Shown here piece by piece: positions 32,877-43,400 of a DNA stretch of 64,000 nt. Where the stretch lies: the NCBI RefSeq assembly GCF_001598555.1, contig NZ_BCZE01000039.1, positions 1 to 64,000 of the forward strand. Reading direction: 5' to 3'. This DNA is from Novosphingobium rosa NBRC 15208 (lineage in GTDB: Bacteria > Pseudomonadota > Alphaproteobacteria > Sphingomonadales > Sphingomonadaceae). A program made the position numbers and the translations under genes. Below the pieces are notes generated by a model, which did not search any database, was not told the DNA's origin, and saw nothing but the letters and a program-made list of their open reading frames with translations. Position 1 is the stretch's first letter. Each line of letters opens with the position of its first letter.

Positions 32877-34370
32877 TTAGGCCGGGATTTTCACATCATC
32901 GCCCTTGCCGGCCTCGATCAGGTCGGTGAGGCGGGTGGGGTACTCGCCGGAGAAGCAGGCGTCGCAGAACTGCGGGCAGCCATTGTTGCGCTGCTGCTCA
33001 CCCACGGCGCGGTAGAGGCCGTCAATGGAGACGAAGGCCAGGCTGTCGGCCTGGATGAAGTCGGTCATGGCCTGCAGGTCCATGCGGGCGGCCAGCAGCT
33101 TGTTCCGCTCGGGCGTGTCGACGCCGTAGAAGCAGCTGTGCTCGGTCGGCGGGCTGGCGATGCGCATGTGGACTTCGCTGGCGCCGGCATCGCGCATCAT
33201 CTGCACGATCTTGAGCGAGGTGGTGCCGCGCACGATCGAATCGTCGATCAGCACGATGCGCTTGCCCTCGACCAGCGCGCGGTTGGCGTTGTGCTTGCGC
33301 TTCACATCGGCGTGGCGGGCGCCGTCGCCGGGCTGGATGAAGGTGCGGCCCACATAGTGGCTGCGGATGATGCCGAGTTCAAACGGGATGCCGCTTTCCT
33401 GCGCATAGCCGATGGCGGCGGGCACGCCCGAATCGGGCACGGGGATCACCAGATCGGCATTGGCCAGCGATTCCTTGGCCAGTTCCTTGCCGATTGCCTT
33501 GCGCACTTCATACACCGACTGGCCGCCCATCACCGAGTCGGGACGGCTGAAATAGACGTGCTCGAAGATGCAGGGGCGCGCGGAAGGTTTGCCGAAGGGG
33601 CGGTGCGAGATCATCTTGCCATTGTGGCTGACCTGAATCATCTCGCCCGGATCGACCTCGCGGATGAATTCGGCGCCGATCACGTCGAGCGCCACGGTCT
33701 CGCTGGCGAAGATGATGCCGTCGCCAAGGCGGCCGATCACCAGCGGGCGGATGCCCAGCGGGTCGCGGCAGGCGATCATGCCTTCGCTCGTCATGCAGAT
33801 CAGCGAATAGGCGCCCTCGACCAGACGCAGCGCGTCGATGAAACGGTCGAGCAGGGTGGGGTAGCGGCTGGTGGCGACGAGGTGGATGATGACCTCGGTG
33901 TCGCTGGTCGACTGGAAGATCGAGCCCTTCTGCACCAGATCGCGCTTCAGCGTCATGGCGTTGGAAATGTTGCCGTTGTGGGCGATGGAGAAACCGCCGC
34001 CGGCCAGGTCCGCAAACAGCGGCTGGATGTTGCGCAGGCCCGAGCCGCCGGTGGTGGCGTAGCGCACATGGCCCGATGCCATCTTGCCGGGCAGTTCGGC
34101 GAACATGTCCTGATTCTTGAAGACATGCGCCACATGGCCGATGCCGCGATGCGAGAAGAACTCGTCGCCATCGAAGCTGGTGATGCCGACGGCTTCCTGA
34201 CCGCGATGCTGCAGGGCATGCAGGCCGAGCGCGACCGATGCCGAAGCGCTCTTCATGCCGATCACGCCGAAGATGCCGCATTCCTCATGCAGATTGTCGT
34301 CCTCAAGATCCCAGGGGGTCGAGTCGCGATCGGACGAAGGCGAAGCAGCGGTGCGATTATGGTCGGTCAT
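32877..34370 (-). CDS. purF: Amidophosphoribosyltransferase
   Basis: The 497-residue PurF has an Ntn-type glutaminase domain whose mature N-terminus is the Cys of EECGIFGVIG (residue 31), implying removal of a 30-residue propeptide. The C-terminal PRTase domain has VLIDDSIVRGTTSLKIV and the PRPP loop region. CFYGVDTPERNKLLAA and CPQFCDACFSGEYPTRL contain the Cys residues of the Fe-S type enzyme. It makes 5-phosphoribosylamine, the first committed step of purine synthesis. Upstream in-frame extension to 34553 is not family-like, so the ATG at 34370 is used. Confidence 0.96.
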   Translation of the reverse strand: MTDHNRTAASPSSDRDSTPWDLEDDNLHEECGIFGVIGMKSASASVALGLHALQHRGQEAVGITSFDGDEFFSHRGIGHVAHVFKNQDMFAELPGKMASGHVRYATTGGSGLRNIQPLFADLAGGGFSIAHNGNISNAMTLKRDLVQKGSIFQSTSDTEVIIHLVATSRYPTLLDRFIDALRLVEGAYSLICMTSEGMIACRDPLGIRPLVIGRLGDGIIFASETVALDVIGAEFIREVDPGEMIQVSHNGKMISHRPFGKPSARPCIFEHVYFSRPDSVMGGQSVYEVRKAIGKELAKESLANADLVIPVPDSGVPAAIGYAQESGIPFELGIIRSHYVGRTFIQPGDGARHADVKRKHNANRALVEGKRIVLIDDSIVRGTTSLKIVQMMRDAGASEVHMRIASPPTEHSCFYGVDTPERNKLLAARMDLQAMTDFIQADSLAFVSIDGLYRAVGEQQRNNGCPQFCDACFSGEYPTRLTDLIEAGKGDDVKIPA

Positions 34371-34574
34371 GCCGGGCGTGGGTGCCTTTTTGCGCCGGAT
34401 GCCCGGCGGGAATAACAGGCCCTGTACCACAATGGGTGCATCCCTTCGGGCGGGCCCTGGGTTCGAGCGCGCCTTTACGAGATTTGTGACATTTGGCAAG
34501 GGGGCGCGCTTCTGCGCCGGGCCCGAATTGGGAAGACTGTGGGATTTTCGCAAGGGGTGGGAGTCTGTTTAGAA

Positions 34575-34679
34575 AATGTGCGAGGCACATTTTCGGCGGC
34601 ACCGGCCCGCTCCCCCGGCCCGGCTGCCCATCGATGGTATGCTGTGGGTGGCCGGGCCGGGGGAGCGGGCCGGTGCCGC
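34575..34679. repeat. 29-bp perfect inverted repeat with adjacent small hairpin
   Basis: The arm at 34596-34624 is the exact reverse complement of 34651-34679, 29 bp with a 26-bp spacer. The arms are very GC-rich (GGCCCGCTCCCCCGG core). Just left is a second hairpin, ATGTGC-GAG-GCACAT, followed by TTTT (34575-34592). The structure fills the gap after the GGDEF-protein stop and upstream of purF (start 34370). It is unrelated in sequence to the 16-copy family. The rest of 34371-34574 holds nothing I can name. Confidence 0.85.
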
Positions 34680-34695
34680 ACATCCGGCTTTCAAA

Positions 34696-36471
34696 TCACG
34701 CCGCCACCTGCAACCGCGCCCGCCCACGCGCCTTGGCGATGTAGAGCGCCTTGTCGGCCTGATCGAAGGCCACCATCGCATTGTCCCCCAGCACGGCCAG
34801 CCCCATCGAGGAGGTGACCGAGATCGCCATCTCGCCATGGCGCGTGACGGTATGGGCCAGCGTGGCGCCGATGCGCCTGCAGATCAGCTCGGCCAGCGCA
34901 ATGTCGGCGCCGGGCAGCAGCAGGGCGAACTCCTCGCCGCCGATGCGGGCCAGCATGTCGCTGGCGCGCAGGCCCTGCCGCGCCACGCGGGCGAAGCTGC
35001 GCAGCACCTCGTCGCCCGCGGCATGGCCGTAACGGTCATTGACCTGCTTGAAATGGTCTAGGTCGATCACGGCGAGGGCGGCGGGGCGGTTCTGGGCGAT
35101 GCAGCCCTCCATCGCCTCCATCAGCGCGCGGCGGTTGGGCAGGCCGGTCAGGGGATCGGTGAAGGCTGCCTCGGCCAGCGCGCTTTCCACGCGCTTGCGT
35201 TCGGACATGTCGCGGATCACGGTGACCACGCATTCGGCCAGGCCGCGCCGGTCGGCCACGGCGCGCATATGCGCCTCGAACCAGCGCGGGGCGCCGATCA
35301 GCGGCTGGCTTTCGAACTCCACCAGCACGGTCTCGCCCGGCGCGGCGATGGCGCGGGCATGGGCCTTCATCACGGCGCGGCGGTGCTGGGCGCAGACCAG
35401 CAACAGCGCGCGATGGCCCATCACATCGGAGGGCTGATGCTGGGTCAGCGCCAGCAGCGAGGGCGAGATGAAGCGGATGCAGCCATTGAGGCCGGTGCTC
35501 ATGATCACATCGGTGGAATGATCGGCCAGCAGGCGGTAGCGCGCCTCGCTTTCGCGCAGCTCGCCAAGGCTGCGGCGCAGCTGGTTGACCAGCCCGCTGA
35601 CCGGCGTGATGCAGGCCATCGTCAGCAGCAGATAGACCTGCACCGAGGTGAGCTGTACCGCCAGCGGCACATGCAGCAAGGTCAGCGGGCCATGGCCCAG
35701 CATGGCCACCATCGCCGCCGCGCTGGCCAGCAGCAGATACATGCAGCTCAGCACGATCAGGTCGATCCACAGCATGGCCGCCACCAGCACCAGCACCGGC
35801 AGAAACAGCAGCGGCCGGTCCGACAGGCCGAAGGACAGCACCGCCGTCGCCGTCATCAGCACCGGGAAGCCGAGCGACAGCGTCTTGCGCAGGCTCCACG
35901 CTGACGTGCGGGCGCGTCCGTTCTGGCGATATTGCCGCCACAGGCGCTGGATGCGCGTCAGGCAGGGCAGGAACATCATCAGCCCCAGCGCATGGCCCAG
36001 CATCCAGTCACGGGCCAGATGCCAGCTTTCGGGCGAGAACTGCTTGAGCGCCCCCCACAGGATCAACCCGCTGACGATGGGCGGGATCAGGCTGACCAGA
36101 AAGACCAGCCGCATCAGCCAGCCGATCTCGTCGCTGCGGGGGCCGGTATGGCCATGGGGCCGCAACAGACGGCGCATCAGCCCGGCGGCGATCAGCGCTT
36201 CGACCGTATCGGCGATCACCATCCAGAGGCAGGTGACCCATTTCAGCCCATGCGCGGCCAGCAGTACGCCCAGCGCCCCGACGGACAGGCCGATGGTCAG
36301 CCCCCAGACTCGCCGGTTGCGTGGCGCGATATAGGCCACCAGCACTGCCGAAGAGGGCCAGATGTAGCAGAACCCGCTGCCCAAAGGCGTCGCGGCCACG
36401 GCCAGCGCTGCCAGCAGCACATAGGCCATGGCGATGTTGATCGCCGCAATATGGGTGGGTTTGGTCGCCAT
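34696..36471 (-). CDS. Diguanylate cyclase: MASE1 membrane sensor, PAS, GGDEF
   Basis: The 591-residue protein has an N-terminal region of about eight to ten membrane helices (residues 8-300) of MASE1-like type, a PAS domain (about 310-430, ARYRLLADHSTDVIMSTGLNGCIRFISPSLLALT) and a GGDEF domain (about 440-591). The active-site motif is GGEEF in ARIGGEEFALLLPG, which is compatible with catalysis. An inhibitory I-site RxxD (RASD) lies five residues before it, so c-di-GMP feedback is likely. The domain begins LTGLPNRRALMEAM. The cell would use it to couple a membrane signal to c-di-GMP output. Confidence 0.9.
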   Translation of the reverse strand: MATKPTHIAAINIAMAYVLLAALAVAATPLGSGFCYIWPSSAVLVAYIAPRNRRVWGLTIGLSVGALGVLLAAHGLKWVTCLWMVIADTVEALIAAGLMRRLLRPHGHTGPRSDEIGWLMRLVFLVSLIPPIVSGLILWGALKQFSPESWHLARDWMLGHALGLMMFLPCLTRIQRLWRQYRQNGRARTSAWSLRKTLSLGFPVLMTATAVLSFGLSDRPLLFLPVLVLVAAMLWIDLIVLSCMYLLLASAAAMVAMLGHGPLTLLHVPLAVQLTSVQVYLLLTMACITPVSGLVNQLRRSLGELRESEARYRLLADHSTDVIMSTGLNGCIRFISPSLLALTQHQPSDVMGHRALLLVCAQHRRAVMKAHARAIAAPGETVLVEFESQPLIGAPRWFEAHMRAVADRRGLAECVVTVIRDMSERKRVESALAEAAFTDPLTGLPNRRALMEAMEGCIAQNRPAALAVIDLDHFKQVNDRYGHAAGDEVLRSFARVARQGLRASDMLARIGGEEFALLLPGADIALAELICRRIGATLAHTVTRHGEMAISVTSSMGLAVLGDNAMVAFDQADKALYIAKARGRARLQVAA

Positions 36472-36525
36472 GCCTCAGGAAAATTACGGGCACACCCTTA
36501 ACATGCAGTAATCATGACCGTCTCG

Positions 36526-36555
36526 CCGGCGAAATTGCATGTAAAATTTCACCGG
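36526..36555. repeat. AT-cored inverted repeat between the GGDEF gene and lolC
   Basis: CCGG-C-GAAATT (36526-36536) pairs with AATTTC-A-CCGG (36545-36555) around TGCATGTA. The 226-bp divergent gap is otherwise unremarkable. The site sits 55-84 bp upstream of the GGDEF-protein start and could be an operator for either gene. Confidence 0.5.
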
Positions 36556-36697
36556 ATTTGGAACTTTTTCCCGGCGCCGCTGATGGATTGAGGCTTCATG
36601 CCGCTGGGCTGGCGCCTGCGGGAACGATTGCCAGCGGCCCCCCGCATCCTTAAGGCATGAAGCTCCGTTGCGGCTGGCGTTGCGCCATGTCGCCCAG

Positions 36698-37969
36698 ATG
36701 CTTGCCAACCGATCGGACCTTTTCGGCGTGATCCTCTCTACCTTCGAATGGACTGTCGCCCGGCGCTATCTGCGCCCCGGGCGCGGCGAGGCCTTTATCG
36801 CCATGGTGGCGGGCATCAGCCTGGCCGCCGTGGCGCTGGGCGTGGCCGCGCTGATCATCGTGATGAGCGTGATGAACGGCTTTCGCGCCGAGCTTTTCGA
36901 CAAGATCTCCGGCCTCAACGGCCATGCGGTGATCCAGGGCTATGGCGGGCGGCTCGACAATTGGCAGGACATCGTGAAGTCCGCCAAAGCCACCCCCGGC
37001 GTGGTTTCGGCCAGCCCGCTGATCGAGCAGCCCTTGCTGGGCAGCTTCAACGGGCGCGTCTCGGCCATGGTGGTGCGCGGGCAGACCGATGAGGATATCG
37101 CCCATCTCACCGCCAAGGTGGTGGCGGGCAACATCAAGGATCTGCGGCCTGACAGCGGCAATGTCGCCATCGGCAAGCAGCTGGCCGAGGATCTGGGCGC
37201 TCAGGTGGGCGATTCGATCACCATCATCAATCCGGCGGGGCGCTCCACGCCTTTCGGCACGGTGCCGCGTCAGGTCAGCTACACGGTGGCCGCGATCTTC
37301 GAGATCGGCGTCTATGATTTCGACAAGGCCTTCGTCATCATGCCGATGCATGACGCCCAGACCCTGCTGCTGATGGGCGACGCCATCGGCGGGGTCGAGG
37401 TGAAGGTGGACGATCCGGATCGCGTGACCGAAATCCTCGCGCCGCTTTCCGCCAAATGGGAGGGCCATGCCGCGGTCAGCGACTGGAAGGCCATCAATGG
37501 CGCGCTGTTTCAGGCGCTGGCGGTGGAGCAGGTGGTGATGTTCGTGGTCTGCTCGCTGATCGTGCTGGTGGCGGCTTTCAACATCCTCTCCAGCCTCATC
37601 ATGCTGGTGCGCGCCAAGACGCGTGACATCGCCATCATGCGCACCATGGGCGCCAGCCGCACCAGTGTGATGAAGATCTTCATGACCGTGGGCTGCACCA
37701 TCGGCGGGCTGGGCACGGGTCTGGGCTGCCTGCTGGCGGTGCTGTTCCTCACCTTCCGCCAGAATGTGGTGAATCTGATCCAGATGATCACCGGCCAGAA
37801 TCTGTGGGATCCGAAAATCCGCGTCCTGACCGAGCTGCCCGCCAAGGCCTCGCCTTTCGAGATCGGCGCGATCATCGTTCTGGCGCTGGGCCTGTCCTTC
37901 GCCTTCACCCTGTTTCCCGCGCTGAAGGCGGCGAGCACGGACCCTGTTCAGGTGCTGCGTTATGAGTGA
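36698..37969 (+). CDS. lolC: Lipoprotein-releasing ABC transporter permease (LolC/LolE family)
   Basis: The 423-residue permease starts with the LolC/E signature [47 protein letters not shown]. It has one N-terminal helix, a large periplasmic domain (about 70-285) and three C-terminal helices (about 290-410) of the FtsX-like type. With LolD it extracts lipoproteins from the inner membrane for LolA. Only one permease gene is present, consistent with a LolF-like homodimer. A TTG at 36668 and a GTG at 36728 (giving MILSTFEW) are possible alternative starts. It overlaps lolD by 8 bp. Confidence 0.92.
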   Translation: MLANRSDLFGVILSTFEWTVARRYLRPGRGEAFIAMVAGISLAAVALGVAALIIVMSVMNGFRAELFDKISGLNGHAVIQGYGGRLDNWQDIVKSAKATPGVVSASPLIEQPLLGSFNGRVSAMVVRGQTDEDIAHLTAKVVAGNIKDLRPDSGNVAIGKQLAEDLGAQVGDSITIINPAGRSTPFGTVPRQVSYTVAAIFEIGVYDFDKAFVIMPMHDAQTLLLMGDAIGGVEVKVDDPDRVTEILAPLSAKWEGHAAVSDWKAINGALFQALAVEQVVMFVVCSLIVLVAAFNILSSLIMLVRAKTRDIAIMRTMGASRTSVMKIFMTVGCTIGGLGTGLGCLLAVLFLTFRQNVVNLIQMITGQNLWDPKIRVLTELPAKASPFEIGAIIVLALGLSFAFTLFPALKAASTDPVQVLRYE

Positions 37970-38675
37970 TGTCGCCCATTCTTCTGTTGTTCGTCTCACC
38001 GGCCTGACCCGCAACTTCACGCAAGGCGGCGTAACGATCGAGGTGCTGCGCGGCGTGGACCTGTCCATCACCTCGGGGCAGATCGTGGCGCTGCTGGGGC
38101 CTTCGGGCTCGGGCAAGTCGACCATGCTTCAGGCGGTCGGCCTGCTGGAGGGCGGCTTTGGCGGCAGGATCGAGATCGCGGGCAAGGATGCCAGCGCGAT
38201 GGATGGCGATGCGCGCACTGTGCTGCGCCGCGATCATCTGGGCTTCGTCTATCAGTTCCACCATCTGCTGCCCGATTTCTCGGCGCTGGAGAATGTGGTG
38301 CTGCCCCAGCTGGTCTCGGGCAAGGGCCGGGAAGAGGCCGAAACCCGCGCCAGCGACTTGCTGAGCGCCTTGGGCCTTGGCGCAAGGCTCGATCACCGCC
38401 CCAGCCAGCTTTCGGGCGGTGAGCAGCAGCGCGTGGCGGTGGCCCGCGCTCTGGCCAATGCTCCGGCGCTGGTGCTGGCCGACGAGCCCACCGGCAACCT
38501 CGACGAAGCCACCAGCGACCGCGTGCTTGAGGAATTCCTCAAGCTGGTGCGCGGCAGCGGCGCGGCGGCGCTGATCGCCACCCACAACGAGCGCCTCGCG
38601 GCAAAAATGGACCGCGTGGTGCGGCTGGTCGAGGGTCATCTGGTGGAGCAGCCTCCCAGGGAAGCGCATCTGTGA
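37962..38675 (+). CDS. lolD: Lipoprotein-releasing ABC transporter ATP-binding protein
   Basis: The 237-residue ABC ATPase has Walker [11 protein letters not shown], the Q-loop [17 protein letters not shown] typical of LolD, signature [15 protein letters not shown], Walker [14 protein letters not shown] and the switch His in ATHNERLA. It powers lipoprotein release with LolC/E. It overlaps lolC by 8 bp and the acetyltransferase gene by 4 bp (GTGA), so the three are translationally coupled. Confidence 0.95.
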   Translation: MSDVAHSSVVRLTGLTRNFTQGGVTIEVLRGVDLSITSGQIVALLGPSGSGKSTMLQAVGLLEGGFGGRIEIAGKDASAMDGDARTVLRRDHLGFVYQFHHLLPDFSALENVVLPQLVSGKGREEAETRASDLLSALGLGARLDHRPSQLSGGEQQRVAVARALANAPALVLADEPTGNLDEATSDRVLEEFLKLVRGSGAAALIATHNERLAAKMDRVVRLVEGHLVEQPPREAHL

Positions 38676-39271
38676 GCTGGCCCGCCATCCCCACGCTGAG
38701 CGGCAGGCATGTCACCCTGCGCCCGCTGGTCCGCGCCGACCGCGAGGCGCTGCTGGCCGCCTTCGCGCAGGGCTTCGAGCTGACGATGGCCACCATGGCC
38801 CCGGGGCCCGAGACCATCGATGGCTGGCTGAACCAGATCGAGGCGGACACCGGTCACAACCGTGCCCAGGTCTTCACCGTGCTGGACGCCGCCGGGCAGG
38901 TGGTGGGCACCACACGCTACATGCGGATGAACGAGAAGCATCGCCGCGTGGAAATCGGCGGTACGCTCTATGCGCCCAGCGTGCGCCGTACTGGCCTGAA
39001 CACGCAGGCCAAGCGCCTGCTGCTGGGCCATGCGTTCGAAACGCTGGAAGTCGGCTGCGTGCAGATTCGCACAGATGTCTTCAACCTTGCCAGCCGCCGC
39101 GCCATCGAGCGGATCGGCGCGCGTCTGGACGGCATTTTGCGCGGCCATATGGTGGTTGGTGACGGCGAGGGCGGCACCCGCCTGCGCGATACTGCCGTCT
39201 ATTCGATTCTGGTCAGCGAATGGAAAGCTATAAAGCGCCATCTTGATGGGCTGATCGCCGCGTACGACTAA
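38672..39271 (+). CDS. GNAT-family (RimJ/RimL-like) acetyltransferase
   Basis: The 199-residue protein follows the RimJ/RimL-type pattern [24 protein letters not shown], a central [46 protein letters not shown] with the acetyl-CoA loop region, and [32 protein letters not shown]. The substrate is unknown, often an N-terminal or side-chain amine. The GTG start overlaps the lolD stop. A functional link to lipoprotein export is only suggested by coupling. Confidence 0.86.
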   Translation: MSWPAIPTLSGRHVTLRPLVRADREALLAAFAQGFELTMATMAPGPETIDGWLNQIEADTGHNRAQVFTVLDAAGQVVGTTRYMRMNEKHRRVEIGGTLYAPSVRRTGLNTQAKRLLLGHAFETLEVGCVQIRTDVFNLASRRAIERIGARLDGILRGHMVVGDGEGGTRLRDTAVYSILVSEWKAIKRHLDGLIAAYD

Positions 39272-39345
39272 AGCAGCGCTCTTGCCAAGTGGGTGGTGAC
39301 ACGCCACATCGCATATAAAGAACATACGAACAGAAGGATCATGCC

Positions 39346-39624
39346 ATGTCCCAGCCCAGCACCTTTCGCGGCGAATCGCAGCTCCCCCACGGCATCGAGT
39401 GGGATCAGGACGCCACGCTGCACCACGCTGGCGACGCGGGCGTTCTGGCCGAGCTGAAGGTGCTGCGCCACGGCAACCTTGCTGACCTCATCCGCTACAT
39501 CGCCCTGCTGCCCGCCGCTCAGCGCGATCAGTATGAGATCGAGCGCACCGGCCATCATCGCATCAAGTCGGAAGAGGCCATGGAACTCTACAACCACCCC
39601 GGCTTCCCCCACGCCGACGCCTGA
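39346..39624 (+). CDS. Small hypothetical protein upstream of gpx
   Basis: The 92-residue soluble, slightly acidic protein has no signal peptide or membrane segment. It shows segments such as LPHGIEWDQDATLHHAGDAGVLAELKVLRHGNLADLIRYIALLP. I do not recognise a characterised family. It has an AGAAGGATC ribosome-binding site and its stop overlaps the gpx start by one base (TGATG), so the two are probably translationally coupled. Confidence 0.72.
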   Translation: MSQPSTFRGESQLPHGIEWDQDATLHHAGDAGVLAELKVLRHGNLADLIRYIALLPAAQRDQYEIERTGHHRIKSEEAMELYNHPGFPHADA

Positions 39625-40109
39625 TGGCGCCGCAACGCCTCAGTGATTTCTCCGCGCGCCTGCCCGACGGGCGCGCGGTGCCGCTGGCCGAAAAGGCGGG
39701 CAAGGTGGTGCTGATCGTCAACACCGCCAGCCAATGCGGCTTCACGCCCCAATATGCCGGGCTGGAACAGCTGTGGCAGGATTACGGCAAGCGCGGCTTC
39801 GAGGTGCTGGCCTTTCCCTGCAACCAGTTCGGCAAGCAGGAGCCGGGCAGCGCGGAGGACATCGCGCAGTTCTGTCAGGTAAACTTCGGCCTGTCGTTTC
39901 CGCTGATGGACAAGGTTGAGGTGAACGGCCCGGGCGCGCCGCCTTTGTGGCAGTGGCTGACCTCCACCGCGCGCGGGATTTTCGGGACGCGGAAGGTGAA
40001 GTGGAATTTCACGAAGTTTCTGGTGGATCGTGAGGGAAGGGTGGTGCGCCGCTTTGGACCTCGGGTGAAGCCGGAGGCTTTGAAAGCGGCGATTGAAGAG
40101 CTGCTTTAA
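39624..40109 (+). CDS. Glutathione peroxidase family protein
   Basis: The 161-residue thioredoxin-fold peroxidase has motifs VLIVNTASQCGFTPQYAGLEQLW, FPCNQFGKQEPGS and WNFTKFLVDREG. The peroxidatic residue is Cys (in SQCGFT) and not selenocysteine, with the Gln and Trp of the catalytic tetrad in place. Bacterial members usually reduce lipid and organic peroxides using thioredoxin or glutathione. Its start overlaps the preceding stop. Repeat copy 12 begins 17 bp downstream. Confidence 0.93.
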   Translation: MAPQRLSDFSARLPDGRAVPLAEKAGKVVLIVNTASQCGFTPQYAGLEQLWQDYGKRGFEVLAFPCNQFGKQEPGSAEDIAQFCQVNFGLSFPLMDKVEVNGPGAPPLWQWLTSTARGIFGTRKVKWNFTKFLVDREGRVVRRFGPRVKPEALKAAIEELL

Positions 40110-40126
40110 GGGTTTAAAGGGAAGAT

Positions 40127-40296
40127 ACGAGGGTGTTAAATCCTCGCGCTCCCATCACTGTTTGCGTTGCGCATCGGGTTCGGCCCAGGCGCTTCGGACG
40201 CCGCGCCGCAGGTGGATCGTCTGGGCGCAAGGCTCGGGGAGCCACCGCGCTATCGCCGGAAGACGTCTTGGGAGCGCGAGGGGATAATCCCCTCGC
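40127..40296. repeat. Palindromic intergenic repeat, copy 12 (type 2 to type 1), shortened centre
   Basis: The copy lies between gpx and dnaE. The left hairpin is ACGAGGG-TGTTAAA-TCCTCGC, partly decayed. The right is GCGAGGGGAT-A-ATCCCCTCGC. Only the left half of the central hairpin (CGCGCCGCAGG) is present, so about 60 bp of the middle has been lost. The type-1 core GCCGGAAGACGTC is intact. Confidence 0.85.
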
Positions 40297-40406
40297 ACTT
40301 ATCCTTCTCTTCTCCCCTCCTAATCCCCATCTTATCCCCAACCTTCCCCACACCCCGCATGGCGCCCTGATTGATCCCTCCGCCCACGCCGCCATAGGCT
40401 GAAACC

Positions 40407-43400
40407 ATGGCGTCTTATTCCCCCTTCGTGCCCTTGCGCATCTACTCCAGCTTTACGATGCTGGATGGCGCGATCGATCCCAAGGCGATTGCCAAGCTGG
40501 CGAAGACGCGTGGTTTCCCCGCCATTGCGATCACCGACAAGAACGGGCTCTACGCGGCCCCGGCGTTCTCCAGCGCCTGCAAGGATGCGGGCATCCAGCC
40601 GATCGTCGGCACCGCGCTGGCCATCGCCCGGCCCGAGGGGCGCAATGTCTCCGGCGCGTTCGGCCCTGCCGCGCCCACGCTCGACTGGCTGGTGCTGCTG
40701 GCGCAGAACGAGGCGGGGTGGCTGAACCTGTGCCATTTGGTCAGCCAGGCGCATCTGGAGCGCCCGCTGGAGTATGAACCGCATGTGCCTTTGGCGGCGA
40801 TGGAGGGCCACACGGAGGGCCTGATCTGCCTCACCGGTGCAGGCGATGGCGCCGTCACCCGCCTGATCGCCGAGGGCCAGCATGGCGCGGCGGAGCGTTA
40901 TCTGGACGCCCTTCAGGTCTATTTCCCCGAGCGCCTCTACATCGAGATCGCCCGGCGCGGGAATGAGGCCGAGGATGGCGCCGAGGATGCGGTGGTCGAT
41001 CTGGCCTATGCCCGCGATCTGCCGTTGATCGCCACCAACCCGGCGCATTTCGCCGATCCGGGCGGTTTCGCCGCGCATGATTCCATGCTCTGCATCGCCA
41101 ATTCCACCCATGTCGATGCGGTGGATCGCCCGCGTTCCAGCAAGGAGGCCTGGGTCAAGCCTGCCCCCGTGATGGAGCATGCCTTTGCCGATCTGCCCGA
41201 GGCGGTGGCCAACACTTTGGTGGTGGCGCAGCGCTGCGCCTATATCCCTCCCAAGCGCAAGCCTCTGCTGCCGTCGCTGGCGGGCGACAAGGAAGGCGAG
41301 GCGCGGATGATGGTCGATCTGTCGCGCGCCGGTCTGGCCAAGCGTTTGGCGCCTTACTGGCCGGGCGTGGATGAGCCGACGCTCGATGCCGCTCTCGCCA
41401 AGCAGGGCGAGGAGCGCGTGGCGGCTTACGAAGCCTTGCGCCCGCTGGGCGTGGAGGAAAGCTTCTTTGAGTATGCCGACCGCCTCGATTTCGAGACGGG
41501 CATCATCAACCGCATGGGCTTTGCCGGCTACTTCCTGATCGTGGCCGACTTTATCCAGTGGGGCAAACAGAACGACATTCCGGTGGGGCCGGGGCGTGGT
41601 TCGGGCGCCGGTTCGCTGGTGGCCTGGGCGCTGACCATCACCGACCTCGATCCTCTGAAACTGGGCCTGCTGTTCGAACGCTTCCTGAACCCCGAACGCG
41701 TCTCCATGCCCGATTTCGACATCGACTTCTGCGAAACCCGTCGCGGCGAGGTGATCCGCTACGTGCAGGCCAAATATGGCGCGGACCATGTGGCGCAGAT
41801 CATCACCTTCGGTAAGCTGAAGGCCCGCGCCGTGCTGCGCGATACGGGCCGCATCCTGCAGATGAGCTATGGTCAGGTCGACCGCCTGACCAAGATGGTG
41901 CCCAACCATCCCACCGATCCCTGGACGCTGGAACGCGCGCTCAACGGCGTGCCCGAACTGCACCGCGAATACACCAACGACCCCGAGGTGAAGCGGCTGG
42001 TCGATCTGGCGATGCAGCTGGAGGGTATGCCGCGCAACTCCTCCACTCACGCGGCGGGCGTGGTGATTGGCGACAGGCCACTGGCGCAGCTGGTGCCGCT
42101 GTACCGCGATCCGCGTTCCGACATGCCGGTGACCCAGTTCGACATGAAATATGTCGAGGACACGGGCCTCATCAAATTCGACTTTCTGGGCCTGAAGACG
42201 CTGTCTGTGCTGCGCAAGGCGGTGGATCTGCTGGGCAAGCGCGGGATCACCATCGATCTGGGCGCGCTGGCCTGGGACGATGCGGATGTTTACACGCTGC
42301 TCCAGCGGGGTGACACGGTCGGCGTGTTCCAGCTCGAATCCGAAGGCATGCGGCGCACGCTGGCGGCGGTGAAGCCCACCAATTTCGGCGACATCATCGC
42401 GCTCGTCTCGCTGTACCGCCCGGGCCCGATGGACAACATTCCGCTGTTCGGCCGCCGCAAGAATGGGCTGGAGAGCATCGAATATCCGCATGAGAAGCTC
42501 AGCGTCATTCTCGCCGAAACCTATGGCATTTTCGTCTATCAGGAACAGGTGATGCAGGCCGCGCAGATCCTTGCCGGTTACTCGCTGGGCGACGCTGACT
42601 TGCTGCGCCGTGCAATGGGCAAGAAGGTGCAGGCGGAAATGGACGCCCAGCGCCTGCGCTTCGTGGAAGGCTGCAAGGCCAATTCGGACATTCCGGCGGC
42701 CAAGGCCAACGAACTGTTCGACTTGATCGACAAATTCGCAGGGTATGGCTTCAACAAATCGCACGCCGCCGCCTATGCTCTGCTGGCCTATCAAACGGCG
42801 TGGTTCAAGGCGCATTACCCCCACGAATTCTACGCCGCGGCCATGTGCTTCGATATGCATCAGTCTGAAAAGCTGGCGATTTTTGTGGACGATATGCGCC
42901 GCAACGGCTTCGCCATCGCCGGGCCCTGCATGAACCACTCCGAAGCCGAATTCACCGTCGAGGAAACCAGCGACGGCTATGCGGTGCGTTACGCCTTGGC
43001 CGGCATCCGCAACGTGGGCGAAAAGGCCATGGAGCAGGTGGTGGCCGAGCGCGAGGCGAACGGCCTGTTCAAGGATCTGGAAGACCTGTTCACCCGCGTG
43101 CCCTATGGCTCCTTGAACCGCCGTGCTCTCGAAGGCCTCGCCAGCAGCGGTGCCTTCGATATGCTGGAGCCCAACCGCGCCAAGGTCATGGCCAATGCCG
43201 ACATGCTGCTGGCTTGCGCGGACGAAGCCGAGCGCACCCGCACATCGGGCCAAGGTGGGTTGTTCGGCAGCGATGGCGACACCGCCGCGCTGCGCCTCAT
43301 CGAAACCCCCGCCTGGAGCCGCATGGATCAGATGGGCAAGGAGCGTGAGAACTTCGGCTTCTATTTCGCCGCGCACCCCGTGGCGCAATGGCATGCCATC

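Noticed and set aside
39320-39331. GAAC-N4-GAAC upstream of the small gene before gpx as a LexA box
   Set aside because: The alphaproteobacterial site needs N7 spacing. N4 does not place the two half-sites on the correct helical face.
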